DNA of 44,277 bases from an uncultured Bacteroidia bacterium (GTDB taxonomy: Bacteria > Bacteroidota > Bacteroidia > Bacteroidales > F082): NCBI GenBank assembly GCA_902769875.1, contig CACXQV010000016.1, forward strand, positions 1 through 44,277, in the 5' to 3' direction. Shown here piece by piece: positions 8,559 to 17,097 of the stretch. Each line of letters opens with the position of its first letter. Within the stretch, counting starts at the first letter, position 1. The translations under genes and the position numbers were made by a program. The notes below the pieces were generated by a model, which made no database searches, was not told where the DNA came from, and was given only the letters and a program-made list of their open reading frames with translations.

Positions 8559-9451
8559 ATGTCTTCCGCTATTTTCTTCGTAGCCTTGAATCCTTCCGGA
8601 ATCGGGAACATGGCAAACGTGTGGAACATGCCTGCAAATTCGGTGAATTGTCCGGTCTTGCCGAAAGATTCGTAGGTCTCTTTGAGGAAAAGGTCGTCGG
8701 GCTGGAGGATTTCATCGGAGCCATAATAGACCCTCAAGTTGTCGATGCCGCTGAAATCGCCAAAAACGGGGCTCACCCAAGGATGCTTGGCAGGCAGGTC
8801 GTCTTGCCAAACGGCGTTGAGGTAGATGATGCGGTCGAGTTGAAGCATCTGGTCTTTTTCTTGCAAAGCCCTCATTTCCTTTTCTTTGGTATGACTCAAA
8901 TCGACGCAAGGGGAGAGCAAAGTGATGGTTTTTGGCTTGGGCCAACCGTTTTTGTGGGCTTCTTGAGCCAAAACCAAGCACAAATGGGCACCCGCTGAGT
9001 CGCCCACGAAATGGATGGCATCGTAATGGTTGAAATCGATTCGGTTTTGGTAGAAGTCCAAAAGCGTGCTGATGCAATGGCGGCAGTTGTATTCAGGCGA
9101 TTTGGGGTAAATGGGCAACAGCGCGTCGCAATGCGTGCGCAAGGCGAGGTCGTGGAGGAAACGCCAGTGGAAGAACACGGGCGGATAGATGAAGGCGCCG
9201 CCGTGGAGGTATAATATCAGCTGCCGCGAGCCGTGGTCGTGCTTGAACACTTGCATCTCGTAGCCCGTCGAGGCGTCGAACTTTTCGTCTTCGGTGATGA
9301 ATCCCCTGAAAAGGCGCGGCACGCGCACGGTCCTCCGATTCTCGCGCCGGCAGTGCTCCAGCTCCTCCTGCACCTCTTCAGGCGTGGCGTCGCGTAGCGA
9401 TTTGAACATCAGCTTTAGGTAACGTTCCGTAAAAACTCTTCCTGCATTCAT
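8540..9451 (-). CDS. Alpha/beta hydrolase of the hormone-sensitive-lipase (HSL) type
   Basis: The 303-residue protein shows the HSL-family signature: an oxyanion motif HGGAF (H83-G84-G85), a nucleophile elbow G150-D151-S152-A153-G154, a later YGSDEILQPD acid region, and a histidine in AGMFHTFAMF. No signal peptide was seen, so it is probably a cytoplasmic esterase or lipase acting on small acyl esters; the substrate is unknown. The frame extends 11 codons to a TTG at 9484, but ATG 9451 (MNAGRVFTERYL) is the better start. It is the last gene of the leftward unit, 53 bp behind the mechanosensitive channel gene. Its last codons form one strand of the opposing terminator. Confidence 0.85.
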   Translation of the reverse strand: MNAGRVFTERYLKLMFKSLRDATPEEVQEELEHCRRENRRTVRVPRLFRGFITEDEKFDASTGYEMQVFKHDHGSRQLILYLHGGAFIYPPVFFHWRFLHDLALRTHCDALLPIYPKSPEYNCRHCISTLLDFYQNRIDFNHYDAIHFVGDSAGAHLCLVLAQEAHKNGWPKPKTITLLSPCVDLSHTKEKEMRALQEKDQMLQLDRIIYLNAVWQDDLPAKHPWVSPVFGDFSGIDNLRVYYGSDEILQPDDLFLKETYESFGKTGQFTEFAGMFHTFAMFPIPEGFKATKKIAEDIKKGLS

Positions 9452-9504
9452 AAATCTTTTCTGTGGATTTGTGGGTTGCCGCAATGCGACCGCCCAACAA
9501 TTTC

Positions 9505-10725
9505 TTAATGTTTCTGGTAAATTTTCAGGTCGAACATCGTGGCGGCGGCGATGATGTGGTCGAAAATGTCGCTTTGGATTTCCTCATAGTTGACCCAATT
9601 CTTGTCGCTGCTGAAGGCGTAGATTTGCAGCGGCACACCGAATTCCGAAGGTTGCAGCTGGCGCACCATCATTGTGAGGTGGTGGTTCAGCTTGGGATTG
9701 TTGTTGAGGTAGGCCTTGATGTAGGCGCGGAAAATGCCCAAGTTGGTCTGCTGCCGCCCGTTCATGATTTCGCTTGTGTCGATGTGGTTGGCCTTGTTGT
9801 ATTCGGCGATGTCTTTCTCCCTTTGGGTGATGTAGTCCTTCACCAAGGCATAGTGCTTGTATTTTTCGAGCATCTCAGGCGTGCAGTAGCGAATGGTGTT
9901 CACGTCGATGTTGATGCTGCGTGCTATGCGTCTTCCGCCTGATTCCGACATTCCGCGCCAGTTGGTGAAGGGGCTCGAAACCAAGGTATAGGTCGGGATG
10001 GTGGTGATGGTGTTGTCCCAGTTTTGCACTTTCACCGAGGTAAGGTTGATTTCCAATACGTTGCCATCTGCCGGGCCGACGGCAATCCAGTCGCCGATGC
10101 GGAGCATGTCGTTAATCGACAGCTGGATGCTGCCCACAAACCCCTTGATGGAATCTTGGAAAATCAACATCAAGACCGCTGAGAGCGTGCCGAGTCCGAT
10201 GACCAAGGTGCTGACGCTCTTGCCTAACAGGTAGGCCGCCACGAGCAACACGCAAACCGAATAAAGTATGCCTTTGAGCACTTGAATCAGGCCTTCGATG
10301 GGCTTTTGCTTCGAAAAATCAAAGCTGTTGTATAGGTCGTGGCCCGTATTCACCAAAGCCAGCATAATGGAAGTGTAGATGACGATTTCGTAGATCTTCT
10401 CAATCTTGAGCAGTATGTCAGCCGCATCGGGGAAGTTGGGCAGGGTGTCGTTGGCGTAATACTTGATGATGATGGCCGGAATGAGGAGGCAGATGCGCGT
10501 GAGCACCTTGTTCTTGATAAGCAGGTCGTCATATTTCGAAGGCGTCCGCTGTATGAAGATGTAGATGGTTTTTTTGATGAGGAATCGGGCCAACATATAA
10601 AGGAGGATGCCGAGAAACAGGAGCGAAACGAAAGCGATTCCGTTAGCCAATCCGTTGGCAATCTGATGGTTGGGTATGAAACTGTCGGCAAATTGTTTGA
10701 GGATGTCCAAATATTTTGTTATCAT
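9505..10725 (-). CDS. MscS-family mechanosensitive ion channel (YbdG-like)
   Basis: The 406-residue protein has about five N-terminal membrane segments followed by the conserved MscS pore helix and beta domain: LSAVLMLIFQDSIKGFVGSI, MLRIGDWIAVGPADGNVLEI, and VQNWDNTITTIPTYTLVSSP. The long C-terminal domain with GRRIARSINIDVNTIRYC is characteristic of the YbdG/YnaI-like miniconductance branch, not short MscS. It should sit in the inner membrane and release solutes on osmotic downshock. It lies 12 nt downstream of the SUI1-like gene and is almost certainly in the same transcript. Confidence 0.9.
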   Translation of the reverse strand: MITKYLDILKQFADSFIPNHQIANGLANGIAFVSLLFLGILLYMLARFLIKKTIYIFIQRTPSKYDDLLIKNKVLTRICLLIPAIIIKYYANDTLPNFPDAADILLKIEKIYEIVIYTSIMLALVNTGHDLYNSFDFSKQKPIEGLIQVLKGILYSVCVLLVAAYLLGKSVSTLVIGLGTLSAVLMLIFQDSIKGFVGSIQLSINDMLRIGDWIAVGPADGNVLEINLTSVKVQNWDNTITTIPTYTLVSSPFTNWRGMSESGGRRIARSINIDVNTIRYCTPEMLEKYKHYALVKDYITQREKDIAEYNKANHIDTSEIMNGRQQTNLGIFRAYIKAYLNNNPKLNHHLTMMVRQLQPSEFGVPLQIYAFSSDKNWVNYEEIQSDIFDHIIAAATMFDLKIYQKH

Positions 10726-10737
10726 GGTGCCAAAGTT

Positions 10738-11079
10738 TTAGATGCCACTGATTTTGGTTTTCGTATAGCCTTTCTGAAGCAGCAGGGCCAACACTTTTTC
10801 GCGGAAATCGCCTTGCAGCAAGATTTCGCCCTCTTTGGTGCTGCCGCCCACGCCGCAGGCCGATTTCAGCTCCTTGCCAAGGATGGCCAAGTCGAAGTCG
10901 GAGCCTTTGAATCCTGTGATGAGGGTCACTTTCTTGCCGGCGCGTTGTTTCTTGTCGAGCATCACGCGAAGGTTCTGCTTGGCGGGTTCGGGGGTTACGG
11001 TTTCTTCTTCACCATAGTCGAAGGCAAAGTCGGGATTGGTGGAATAAACGGTTCCGTTTTTGTCACTCTTGTGTTTCAT
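10738..11079 (-). CDS. SUI1/eIF1-like translation factor (YciH family)
   Basis: The 113-residue protein has an acidic, low-complexity first third and then a complete SUI1 domain: LRVMLDKKQRAGKKVTLITG, FDLAILGKELKSACGVGGST, GEILLQGDFREKVLALL, KGYTKTKISG. Bacterial YciH is an eIF1 homologue that inspects initiation fidelity on the small ribosomal subunit. The start codon lies 17 nt inside the upstream LtaS-like gene, so translation is likely coupled. Confidence 0.92.
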   Translation of the reverse strand: MKHKSDKNGTVYSTNPDFAFDYGEEETVTPEPAKQNLRVMLDKKQRAGKKVTLITGFKGSDFDLAILGKELKSACGVGGSTKEGEILLQGDFREKVLALLLQKGYTKTKISGI

Positions 11080-13036
11080 GAATTGTGTCTAAATTTGGTT
11101 TCAGGTCGTTGAAAATCATTCTCCTGTTGTAATCGGCCAACACCGCGTAAAGTTTGGCGAAAATGTCGGGGCATTGCAGCAGGTCAATCAGGTTGTCGCT
11201 CATCAGCGGGTCGAGGAGGGGCTTGTAGATGCCGAAGGGGTTCTGCCCGTCCGACTGCACCAAGTAGGTTCCGTCGCAATATTGGTAGGTGAGGTTGAAA
11301 AAGCTGAAGAAGGCGGGTTCGCTCAGTGTGTCGAACAGGTTGCGGCCATACGAGAGCAGGGTGTCGTTCACCTGCAATGCGGCAAGAATCGATGGCCCAA
11401 GGTCGACTTGTTGGGCGATTTCCTCGCAGCGTTGTGGCTCGATGCGTTTGGGCCAGTAGAAGGCGATGGGGATGGAATACATTCCCCAGATGTTGCTGTA
11501 TTCGGGTTGGAAATGTTGGGTGTTTGAGTAGTCGGAGGTGATGACGAACAGGGTGTTGCCGAACCAATGCATCGTGGCGGCCTCGGCGAAAAAGTTGCGT
11601 AGGGCGCAGTCCTCGTAGTAGACGGTCTTTTCGAAACCGGTCCAGAAATAGCTTTCTTCGGGCAGTTCGAAGTCGTTGGGCACCTTATACGGATAGCGCG
11701 AAGATAGGGTGTAGATGGTGGTGGCGAAAGGCTGATGCACGCGGTTGAGGGTGTGGGCGGCATAATCAAGGAAAGGCCCGTCGTAGATGCCCCACTGCCC
11801 GTCGTAGTCGGTGTCGTCGTCATATTCCACCCGTCCGAAGTAGTTCCTGAATCCGGCGCGGCGGGCAAATTGCCCGAAACCCATAGTGCCATTGTTGCCG
11901 CCGTGCATGAAGATGGTGTTGTAATCCTTTTTCTGCAAGTGTTGCGCGAAGGCATCGAAGTCGTTGTCGGCATAGTCTGACCTCATGAAGTCGTTTTCCA
12001 TCAGCGACGGGATGCCGGCAAGAATGGAAGGCAACACTTCAAGGCTTCGGCGACTGTTTGACATTCCGTTGAAAGTGAGGCTGTTGGAGAATAAGCTGTC
12101 CAAGAATGGGGTGAGCGAATAACGCCTGTTTGGATTGTAGTAGCCTATCATCTCTTGCCCGATGCTTTTCATGATGATGACCACCACATTGCTCGGAAGC
12201 GTGTCGGCAACCAAACTGTCATTGACGAGGAAACGGTTGGCAATCAGGTCAGTATGGATTGGAGAATAAGCAACGTCGGGCACTTCATCCCTTAGTTCCA
12301 ATTTCGTGTCGTGGCTGTTGATCAGGCAAAACGGCGTGTTGAGCAGGATGGGGGCGTTTTGGGGGTCGGTGTATTCCATTGCGGTCTTCATCGTGATGCG
12401 CTGCGATTGGAACCCGCCGCGCCATGCAATGCTTGCAACAATGAGCATCACTGCCAAGCTGATGCCTTGTCGTGCATACCAACGCCTTGCCTCTTCCTTT
12501 TCTTTCCTATGCAGTTGGGTGTGGCTTGTCACCACGTTGATAACCAGCACAAATAGCACGAAAATCACCAGCAGGTACCAATAATCGAAGAACACCTGCC
12601 TGATGATGGCGAAAGAGATTTCCTCGGAGTTGCTGAGCACTTTGATGAAGTCAATGGTGAGATGCTTGCCGAAGAAGTTGAAGCATACGATGTCGATGAA
12701 ATTCAGTAGGATGGCAAACGAATTGAGGAAAACATAAAGGATGTCGATGAACGCTTGCGCGGTTTTGTTGTAAATCCTATATGAGGGGAAGCAGTAGTAT
12801 ATGATGACGGGCAGGTTGATGGCGACCACCACGGGCAAGTCGAAGCGCATGCCATAAAAATAAAGGCTTGAGGCTTGGCCGAGGCTCAGCTGGTGGAAAA
12901 ACTGCAAGTTGAACAAATAGAGCATCCAACGGCTGATGCTGAGGGTCAGCATAATGGCCAGCAGTCTGTAGATCAGCAGCATATAGGGCTGACCTAACCA
13001 TTCGTTGAGGAGCTCTTTTCTGGTGTGGCGTCGCAT
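11063..13036 (-). CDS. LtaS/alkaline-phosphatase-superfamily membrane protein with degenerate active site
   Basis: The 657-residue protein starts with about five membrane helices (residues 20-210) and ends in a sulfatase/phosphoglycerol-transferase domain (about 283-620). The fold landmarks are clear: NVVVIIMKSIGQEMIGYYN, SNSRRSLEVLPSILAGIPS, IFMHGGNNGTMGFGQFARRA, TLSSRYPYKVP, LFVITSDYSN. However, the residues that normally coordinate the metal or substrate appear replaced: K290 where the family has Glu (ES.G), R447 where SSHxPF has His, and Y503 where the ADH motif has His; D502 and S331 remain. The family consensus is from memory. Catalysis is therefore doubtful and a structural or regulatory role is possible. 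ATG 13036 was chosen because a -7 box lies just upstream, inside the longer open frame. Confidence 0.85.
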   Translation of the reverse strand: MRRHTRKELLNEWLGQPYMLLIYRLLAIMLTLSISRWMLYLFNLQFFHQLSLGQASSLYFYGMRFDLPVVVAINLPVIIYYCFPSYRIYNKTAQAFIDILYVFLNSFAILLNFIDIVCFNFFGKHLTIDFIKVLSNSEEISFAIIRQVFFDYWYLLVIFVLFVLVINVVTSHTQLHRKEKEEARRWYARQGISLAVMLIVASIAWRGGFQSQRITMKTAMEYTDPQNAPILLNTPFCLINSHDTKLELRDEVPDVAYSPIHTDLIANRFLVNDSLVADTLPSNVVVIIMKSIGQEMIGYYNPNRRYSLTPFLDSLFSNSLTFNGMSNSRRSLEVLPSILAGIPSLMENDFMRSDYADNDFDAFAQHLQKKDYNTIFMHGGNNGTMGFGQFARRAGFRNYFGRVEYDDDTDYDGQWGIYDGPFLDYAAHTLNRVHQPFATTIYTLSSRYPYKVPNDFELPEESYFWTGFEKTVYYEDCALRNFFAEAATMHWFGNTLFVITSDYSNTQHFQPEYSNIWGMYSIPIAFYWPKRIEPQRCEEIAQQVDLGPSILAALQVNDTLLSYGRNLFDTLSEPAFFSFFNLTYQYCDGTYLVQSDGQNPFGIYKPLLDPLMSDNLIDLLQCPDIFAKLYAVLADYNRRMIFNDLKPNLDTIHETQE

Positions 13037-13056
13037 ATATTCTTCCTTAATCGTGG

Positions 13057-13064
13057 CAAAAATA
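13057..13064 (-). promoter_or_regulatory. -7 box for the LtaS-like gene
   Basis: The minus strand reads TATTTTTG, 20 nt upstream of the ATG at 13036. It is back-to-back with the M23 gene promoter. Confidence 0.65.
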
Positions 13065-13077
13065 GGGAAAAATGATG

Positions 13078-13085
13078 TATCTTTG
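13078..13085 (+). promoter_or_regulatory. -7 box for the M23 peptidase gene
   Basis: TATCTTTG lies 31 nt before ATG 13117 and downstream of the earlier in-frame ATG at 13072, which supports the later start. Confidence 0.65.
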
Positions 13086-13116
13086 CGCAATATTCAACGA
13101 AAGAAAAACCGCAACC

Positions 13117-14823
13117 ATGAAAAAGCACCCATCCTTTGTCCTTTTGCTTAGTTTGCTCAGCCTTGGCCTGTTGGCTCAGGAGCGTTTTCCGCACTATCGC
13201 AACCCTTTGGACATCCCTATCCAGCTTTCGGCAACTTTCGCCGAGATTCGTCCCAACCACGTCCACGCCGGCCTCGACATCAAGACGCAGGGCGTGGAGG
13301 GCAAAAAGGTGTATGCCGTTGCTGATGGCTATGTGAGCCGCATCGGAGTGTCGCCCTACGGCTATGGCAACGTGTTGTATATCACGCATTATGATGGATA
13401 TACCTCGGTGTATGCCCACCTTCAGCGTTTTTCGGGCGAAATCGCGAAATATGTGAAACAATACCAATACAGGAACAAGAAATTCGCCTCGCAAATCTAT
13501 CCCGAAAAAGACAAATTCCCGATCAAAAAGGGCGATCTGATTGCATATTCGGGCAATTCGGGTGGTTCGGGCGGGCCTCACCTGCATTTCGAAATCCGCC
13601 ATACGGCAAGCGAAAAACCTGTCAATCCGATGTTTTTTGGCCTGAAGATTGATGACAACGTGAAGCCTTTGATCCAAGGTGTGTCGGTTTATCCTTTGGG
13701 TGACAGCTCGACGCTCGAAAGGGGCGGCAAACCCATGTATTTCGCGACGGTTGGCGAAAAGGGCAGGTACAAACTCAAAGACAGGCCTGTCGTTTATGCC
13801 AATGGCGACATTTCGTTTGGGATTTGCACCTACGACCAAGTGGGCGTTGCCACAAACAAGGACGGCGCGTTTCTCTATGAGCTTTACCTTGACGATGAGC
13901 TGGCTTTCCAATTGAAGGCCGACAGCTTCTCCTACAGCGAGCCTCGTTATGTGAACAGTCTGCTGGATTATCGTCGCTACAAGCAGAAGAAGTCGAGCTA
14001 TGTGCGCACCGAAACCGACCCCAACAACAAGCTCCGCATGATCAAGAAACCCAATGGCATCGTCCGCATCGGGGAGGGCGACACGGTGAAGGTGTGCTTC
14101 AAGATAAGTGACTATGCGGGCAACTCGTCAACGGCAGAGTTCAAGTTGGTGGGTACGGAGCCGGTAGAAGTGGAGCGTCCGGTGCGCAGCCGTAGCGAGT
14201 ATTTCGTCAAGGCCGACGGCTCGTTGAACTCCGAGATTGTCATTGACGATTTCAGTGTCTCGATGGAAAAGAACACGCTCTTCCGCGATGAGTGGATCAG
14301 GACCGGACAGCGTGATGAAAAAGGCTGTTGCTCACGCATTTACCGCTTTGGCGATGAGGAAATGACGACATTCAAGAAGTTCACGATAAAACTTCGTCCT
14401 GACGAGAAATGGGCTGGCGACAGTAGGCTTTTTGTCGCCAACATTGACAAGAATGGCAAGGTCAGTTCGCTTGGGGGAAAATTGAGGAATGGCTGCGTGG
14501 AGACCACCACTTACACTATGGGTGAATACACGCTGAAGATTGACTCCGTAGCACCGAAGGTGAAAGCATCCAACTTTAAGGACGGGCAGTCGGTGAAGGG
14601 GCTCAAGTCGTTGCGTTTCAAGATCTCGGACGATATGACGGACATTGAATCTTACGACATTTATCTCGACGACGTGTGGGTTTTGGGCCAATACGATGCC
14701 AAGAATGACTTGTTGTATTATGAGTTCGATGAGAAGATGAAAGCCGGCACCAACAACGTAAAGGTCATTGTGACTGACGGGGTGGGAAACAAGAAGATCT
14801 TGAAGATGAAGGTGGTGTATTAA
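13117..14823 (+). CDS. Secreted M23-family metallopeptidase
   Basis: The 568-residue protein has a signal peptide (MKKHPSFVLLLSLLSLGLLA) directly followed by a LytM/M23 peptidase domain. Zinc ligands are visible as H50 and D54 in NHVHAGLDI and H157 in GPHLHFEI, with H101 in SVYAHLQ and H155 as further family residues. M23 enzymes cut peptide cross-links of murein, or act as scaffolds when ligands are lost; here all ligands are present. The remaining 400 residues are beta-rich, with Ig-like stretches but no T9SS tail. It likely works in the periplasm in cell-wall remodelling. Its stop overlaps the stop of the convergent lipoprotein gene. Confidence 0.9.
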   Translation: MKKHPSFVLLLSLLSLGLLAQERFPHYRNPLDIPIQLSATFAEIRPNHVHAGLDIKTQGVEGKKVYAVADGYVSRIGVSPYGYGNVLYITHYDGYTSVYAHLQRFSGEIAKYVKQYQYRNKKFASQIYPEKDKFPIKKGDLIAYSGNSGGSGGPHLHFEIRHTASEKPVNPMFFGLKIDDNVKPLIQGVSVYPLGDSSTLERGGKPMYFATVGEKGRYKLKDRPVVYANGDISFGICTYDQVGVATNKDGAFLYELYLDDELAFQLKADSFSYSEPRYVNSLLDYRRYKQKKSSYVRTETDPNNKLRMIKKPNGIVRIGEGDTVKVCFKISDYAGNSSTAEFKLVGTEPVEVERPVRSRSEYFVKADGSLNSEIVIDDFSVSMEKNTLFRDEWIRTGQRDEKGCCSRIYRFGDEEMTTFKKFTIKLRPDEKWAGDSRLFVANIDKNGKVSSLGGKLRNGCVETTTYTMGEYTLKIDSVAPKVKASNFKDGQSVKGLKSLRFKISDDMTDIESYDIYLDDVWVLGQYDAKNDLLYYEFDEKMKAGTNNVKVIVTDGVGNKKILKMKVVY

Positions 14824-16277
14824 TTCTCTCTATACTGATACGCTCCCATGTCGGGTGCGCCAATGCGTGAAACGCCATCCAAATCAAAGGGCACTTCGTT
14901 GCCCAGCAAGGGGTTGCCTGTTCCAATGACGGGCGAGGCAATGCTGTCGATGTGGAAATCGTGGCTCGTGTTAGCGAAATAAGGCTCCAAGTTGAACAAG
15001 CAGTGGTTGAATCCCGAAGTGCTGTTGGCAAATCGCTCCGTCTTCACAAGGCAGTGGTCCAAGAAGTAGGTGGAGTCGGCATCGGGGCCGAAGTTGGTGA
15101 CGAACTCGTCTTTCTGCTTGCCATAGATGATGCAGTTGTGCATCACCATGTTGAAAGGATAGTAGAACGCTTCGTGGTTTGCGTCCAAGGTGTAGTTCTG
15201 GATTTGCATTCCTACGTTATTGGCGTGTTCGTTGGCCGACCAATAGTTGGCGATGGTGCCGTGTACGAAACGGTAGTCGCCGCCAAAGGCCCACACATTG
15301 GCGCTGCCGCAGTTGGCGATGACGAAGTTCTTGGCCTCGACGGCATAGAGGATGGAATAAAGCCCTGCCGTGCTTTGGTTTTCGATGATGGTGTTGTCGA
15401 TGCGGAGGGCGCATTCGGTCCCTTTCAGCACCGACTGGCAGTTGAGTCCGATGGTGCCGTTGCGGATGATGGCGTGGCTGACGCGGTGGTCGGCACCGGC
15501 GCGCCCGTCCATCATCAGGATTTGCCCCCATTGTCCGGGCGTGTCGTTGTAGTAGGACTCCAAGCGGTCGCCTTGCACGACGACGGGTGCGTCAGCCGTG
15601 CCGTCGATGATGAGTTGCCCGTCGCTCCACGATAGTATGCCTCCACCTTGGTGGCAATGGATGCGTGTGCCGGCCTCGATGCGCAGCGTGCCGTATGAAT
15701 TGATGAGTGCCCAGCCGTAGATGACGTATGGCCTTTCGTTGGTCCACACTGTGGTTTGTAGGCTGTCGGCAACAATATGATAAGGATAAGGCACGCCGCC
15801 TAAAGTGACCATTTTGTCGGCTACGATGTAGTTGGCGTTCTGCCCCCAGGCCAAGAGTTTGATGGTCTGTGTGTTGCCGTTGGTGACAAACTCCAACTCG
15901 TCTTCCACCACGAAAGGCGAATTGAGGTCGTTGGGGTTGATGGTGACGCGCAAAAACGAGAAAAGGCTGTCGCCGGCAGGGATAATCTTGTCGTTGAACT
16001 CAGTCGCGCTTTCGCCATCGAGGTTGACGCGGAAAGGGGAGGACTCGCCGCGAACCAAGCGCACCGAGCTGATTTTCAGGTCGTCGTTATGCTTGTTGTA
16101 GATTCTCAGTTGGTGTGTGGCTGAGCCCAAAGAAGTAAATACCGTGTCGAAAAGAACGGTGTCGGCTGAGAATGACAGTTTCAGGTTCGGGTCCGGATTG
16201 ATTTGATGCTCTTTTTTGCAGGCATATCCAAAAAAGAGAAAAATGCTCAGTATGAAGAGAATATGTTGTTTTTTCAT
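14820..16277 (-). CDS. Lipoprotein with right-handed beta-helix
   Basis: The 485-residue protein begins with a lipoprotein signal (ILFILSIFLFFGYAC, lipidation at C20). After about 180 residues of Ig-like beta sequence (LFDTVFTSLGSATHQLRIYN) comes a parallel beta-helix region from about residue 215, with NSYGTLRIEAGTRIHCHQGG, IIDGTADAPVVVQGD, VSHAIIRNGTIGLNCQS and repeated short N/G turns. This organisation is common in Bacteroidota surface or periplasmic lipoproteins; the ligand is unknown. The C-terminal GAPDMGAYQY motif is typical of such beta-helix proteins. ATG 16277 was chosen because it starts the signal peptide and has a -7 box 19 nt upstream; the longer frame extends 57 codons further. 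Confidence 0.8.
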   Translation of the reverse strand: MKKQHILFILSIFLFFGYACKKEHQINPDPNLKLSFSADTVLFDTVFTSLGSATHQLRIYNKHNDDLKISSVRLVRGESSPFRVNLDGESATEFNDKIIPAGDSLFSFLRVTINPNDLNSPFVVEDELEFVTNGNTQTIKLLAWGQNANYIVADKMVTLGGVPYPYHIVADSLQTTVWTNERPYVIYGWALINSYGTLRIEAGTRIHCHQGGGILSWSDGQLIIDGTADAPVVVQGDRLESYYNDTPGQWGQILMMDGRAGADHRVSHAIIRNGTIGLNCQSVLKGTECALRIDNTIIENQSTAGLYSILYAVEAKNFVIANCGSANVWAFGGDYRFVHGTIANYWSANEHANNVGMQIQNYTLDANHEAFYYPFNMVMHNCIIYGKQKDEFVTNFGPDADSTYFLDHCLVKTERFANSTSGFNHCLFNLEPYFANTSHDFHIDSIASPVIGTGNPLLGNEVPFDLDGVSRIGAPDMGAYQYREN

Positions 16278-16296
16278 TTCGAATGGTATTGATGGG

Positions 16297-16304
16297 CAAA
16301 GATA
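16297..16304 (-). promoter_or_regulatory. -7 box for the beta-helix lipoprotein gene
   Basis: The minus strand reads TATCTTTG, 19 nt before ATG 16277. Confidence 0.65.
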
Positions 16305-16341
16305 AACTTTTATCTGATACGGTGGGAAATGGATTTTATTG

Positions 16342-16349
16342 TATTTTTG
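16342..16349 (+). promoter_or_regulatory. -7 box for the envelope protein gene at 16366
   Basis: TATTTTTG ends 16 nt before ATG 16366. It is inside the longer open frame, so the upstream ATG at 16339 is unlikely. Confidence 0.65.
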
Positions 16350-16365
16350 CGGAAAAATCAGGAAA

Positions 16366-16920
16366 ATGAAACGTCTTGGAATTGTTGCAACGCTTTGTTT
16401 GTTGCTTTTTGGATGCTTTGGCAAGGCCTCGGCGCAGTCGGTTGACATCCCCGACTTGAAGGGTAAGGTAGTTTATGGTGGCACATTCGGCGGAGGTTTG
16501 TCAGGCAATTATCTCAGCTTCTCGATTTCGCCTCAAGTGGGTTATCGCATCTTCCATCCGTGGGAGGTGGGCATTCGCGGTTCCTACGACCTGACGGCTC
16601 GTTTTGATGCCTTTAACGGCAATGTTTTCCGCCATTATTTTGGAGTGGGCCCTTATACCAGCGTTGAGGTTTTCAGGGGGTTGTTTCTCTATGCCGAGGA
16701 TGAGGTGCTGTATGGTTTCTCCTCCGGAAATCATGAGACTTGGGCGGGCAAATGGTACAACAGCGTTTTCGCGGGCGGAGGCTATCGGCAATACGCCTAC
16801 AACGGCAGCTATGTCTATATCTTGGTGCTCTACAACCTCTCTTGGGGCAACCTTACCGCTAACATCTGGGAAACGCCCTATGCTTCGCCGTTCTTGATCC
16901 GAGTGGGATATTGCTTTTGA
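16366..16920 (+). CDS. Small outer-membrane beta-barrel-like protein
   Basis: The 184-residue protein has a signal peptide (MKRLGIVATLCLLLFGCFGKASAQ; the cysteine near residue 15 lies inside the hydrophobic core and is less likely a lipobox). The mature part is rich in alternating aromatic strands (YLSFSISPQVGYRIFHPWEV, VGPYTSVEVFRGLFLYAEDE, SYVYILVLYNLSWG) and ends in an aromatic residue (RVGYCF), as outer-membrane barrels do. This suggests an eight-stranded barrel. I do not recognise a family. It stands alone between divergent and convergent neighbours. Confidence 0.6.
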   Translation: MKRLGIVATLCLLLFGCFGKASAQSVDIPDLKGKVVYGGTFGGGLSGNYLSFSISPQVGYRIFHPWEVGIRGSYDLTARFDAFNGNVFRHYFGVGPYTSVEVFRGLFLYAEDEVLYGFSSGNHETWAGKWYNSVFAGGGYRQYAYNGSYVYILVLYNLSWGNLTANIWETPYASPFLIRVGYCF

Positions 16921-17097
16921 ATGCGGAATTGGCTTTGAGCTGGGCCATTTGGCATTTCTTGAAAATTAGGGCATTTCCAAAAATTGCCTGCATTTTTATC
17001 TCGAATTAACTACGTTGAATCTTCGATTTCTCAAATTCTTGATAATTGGAAGTCCCCTTGTATTTCTTGATAATTGGAAATCCCCATTAGAAATACC
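16921..17097. repeat. Intergenic region with direct repeats of about 28-bp period
   Basis: This 177-bp gap between convergent genes holds two copies of a 22-bp near-identical sequence (17036-17057 and 17064-17085; core TTCTTGATAATTGGAA, one mismatch) spaced 28 bp apart. A weaker relative begins at 16956 (TTCTTGAAAATTAGGG). The last part, CCAAAAATTGCC, resembles the end of the tandem unit behind aroC. No gene or clear terminator was found. Confidence 0.7.

Noticed and set aside
12994-13911. 305-codon minus-strand frame opposite the M23 gene
   Set aside because: Shadow of a clear M23 peptidase and of the divergent promoters; no recognisable protein.
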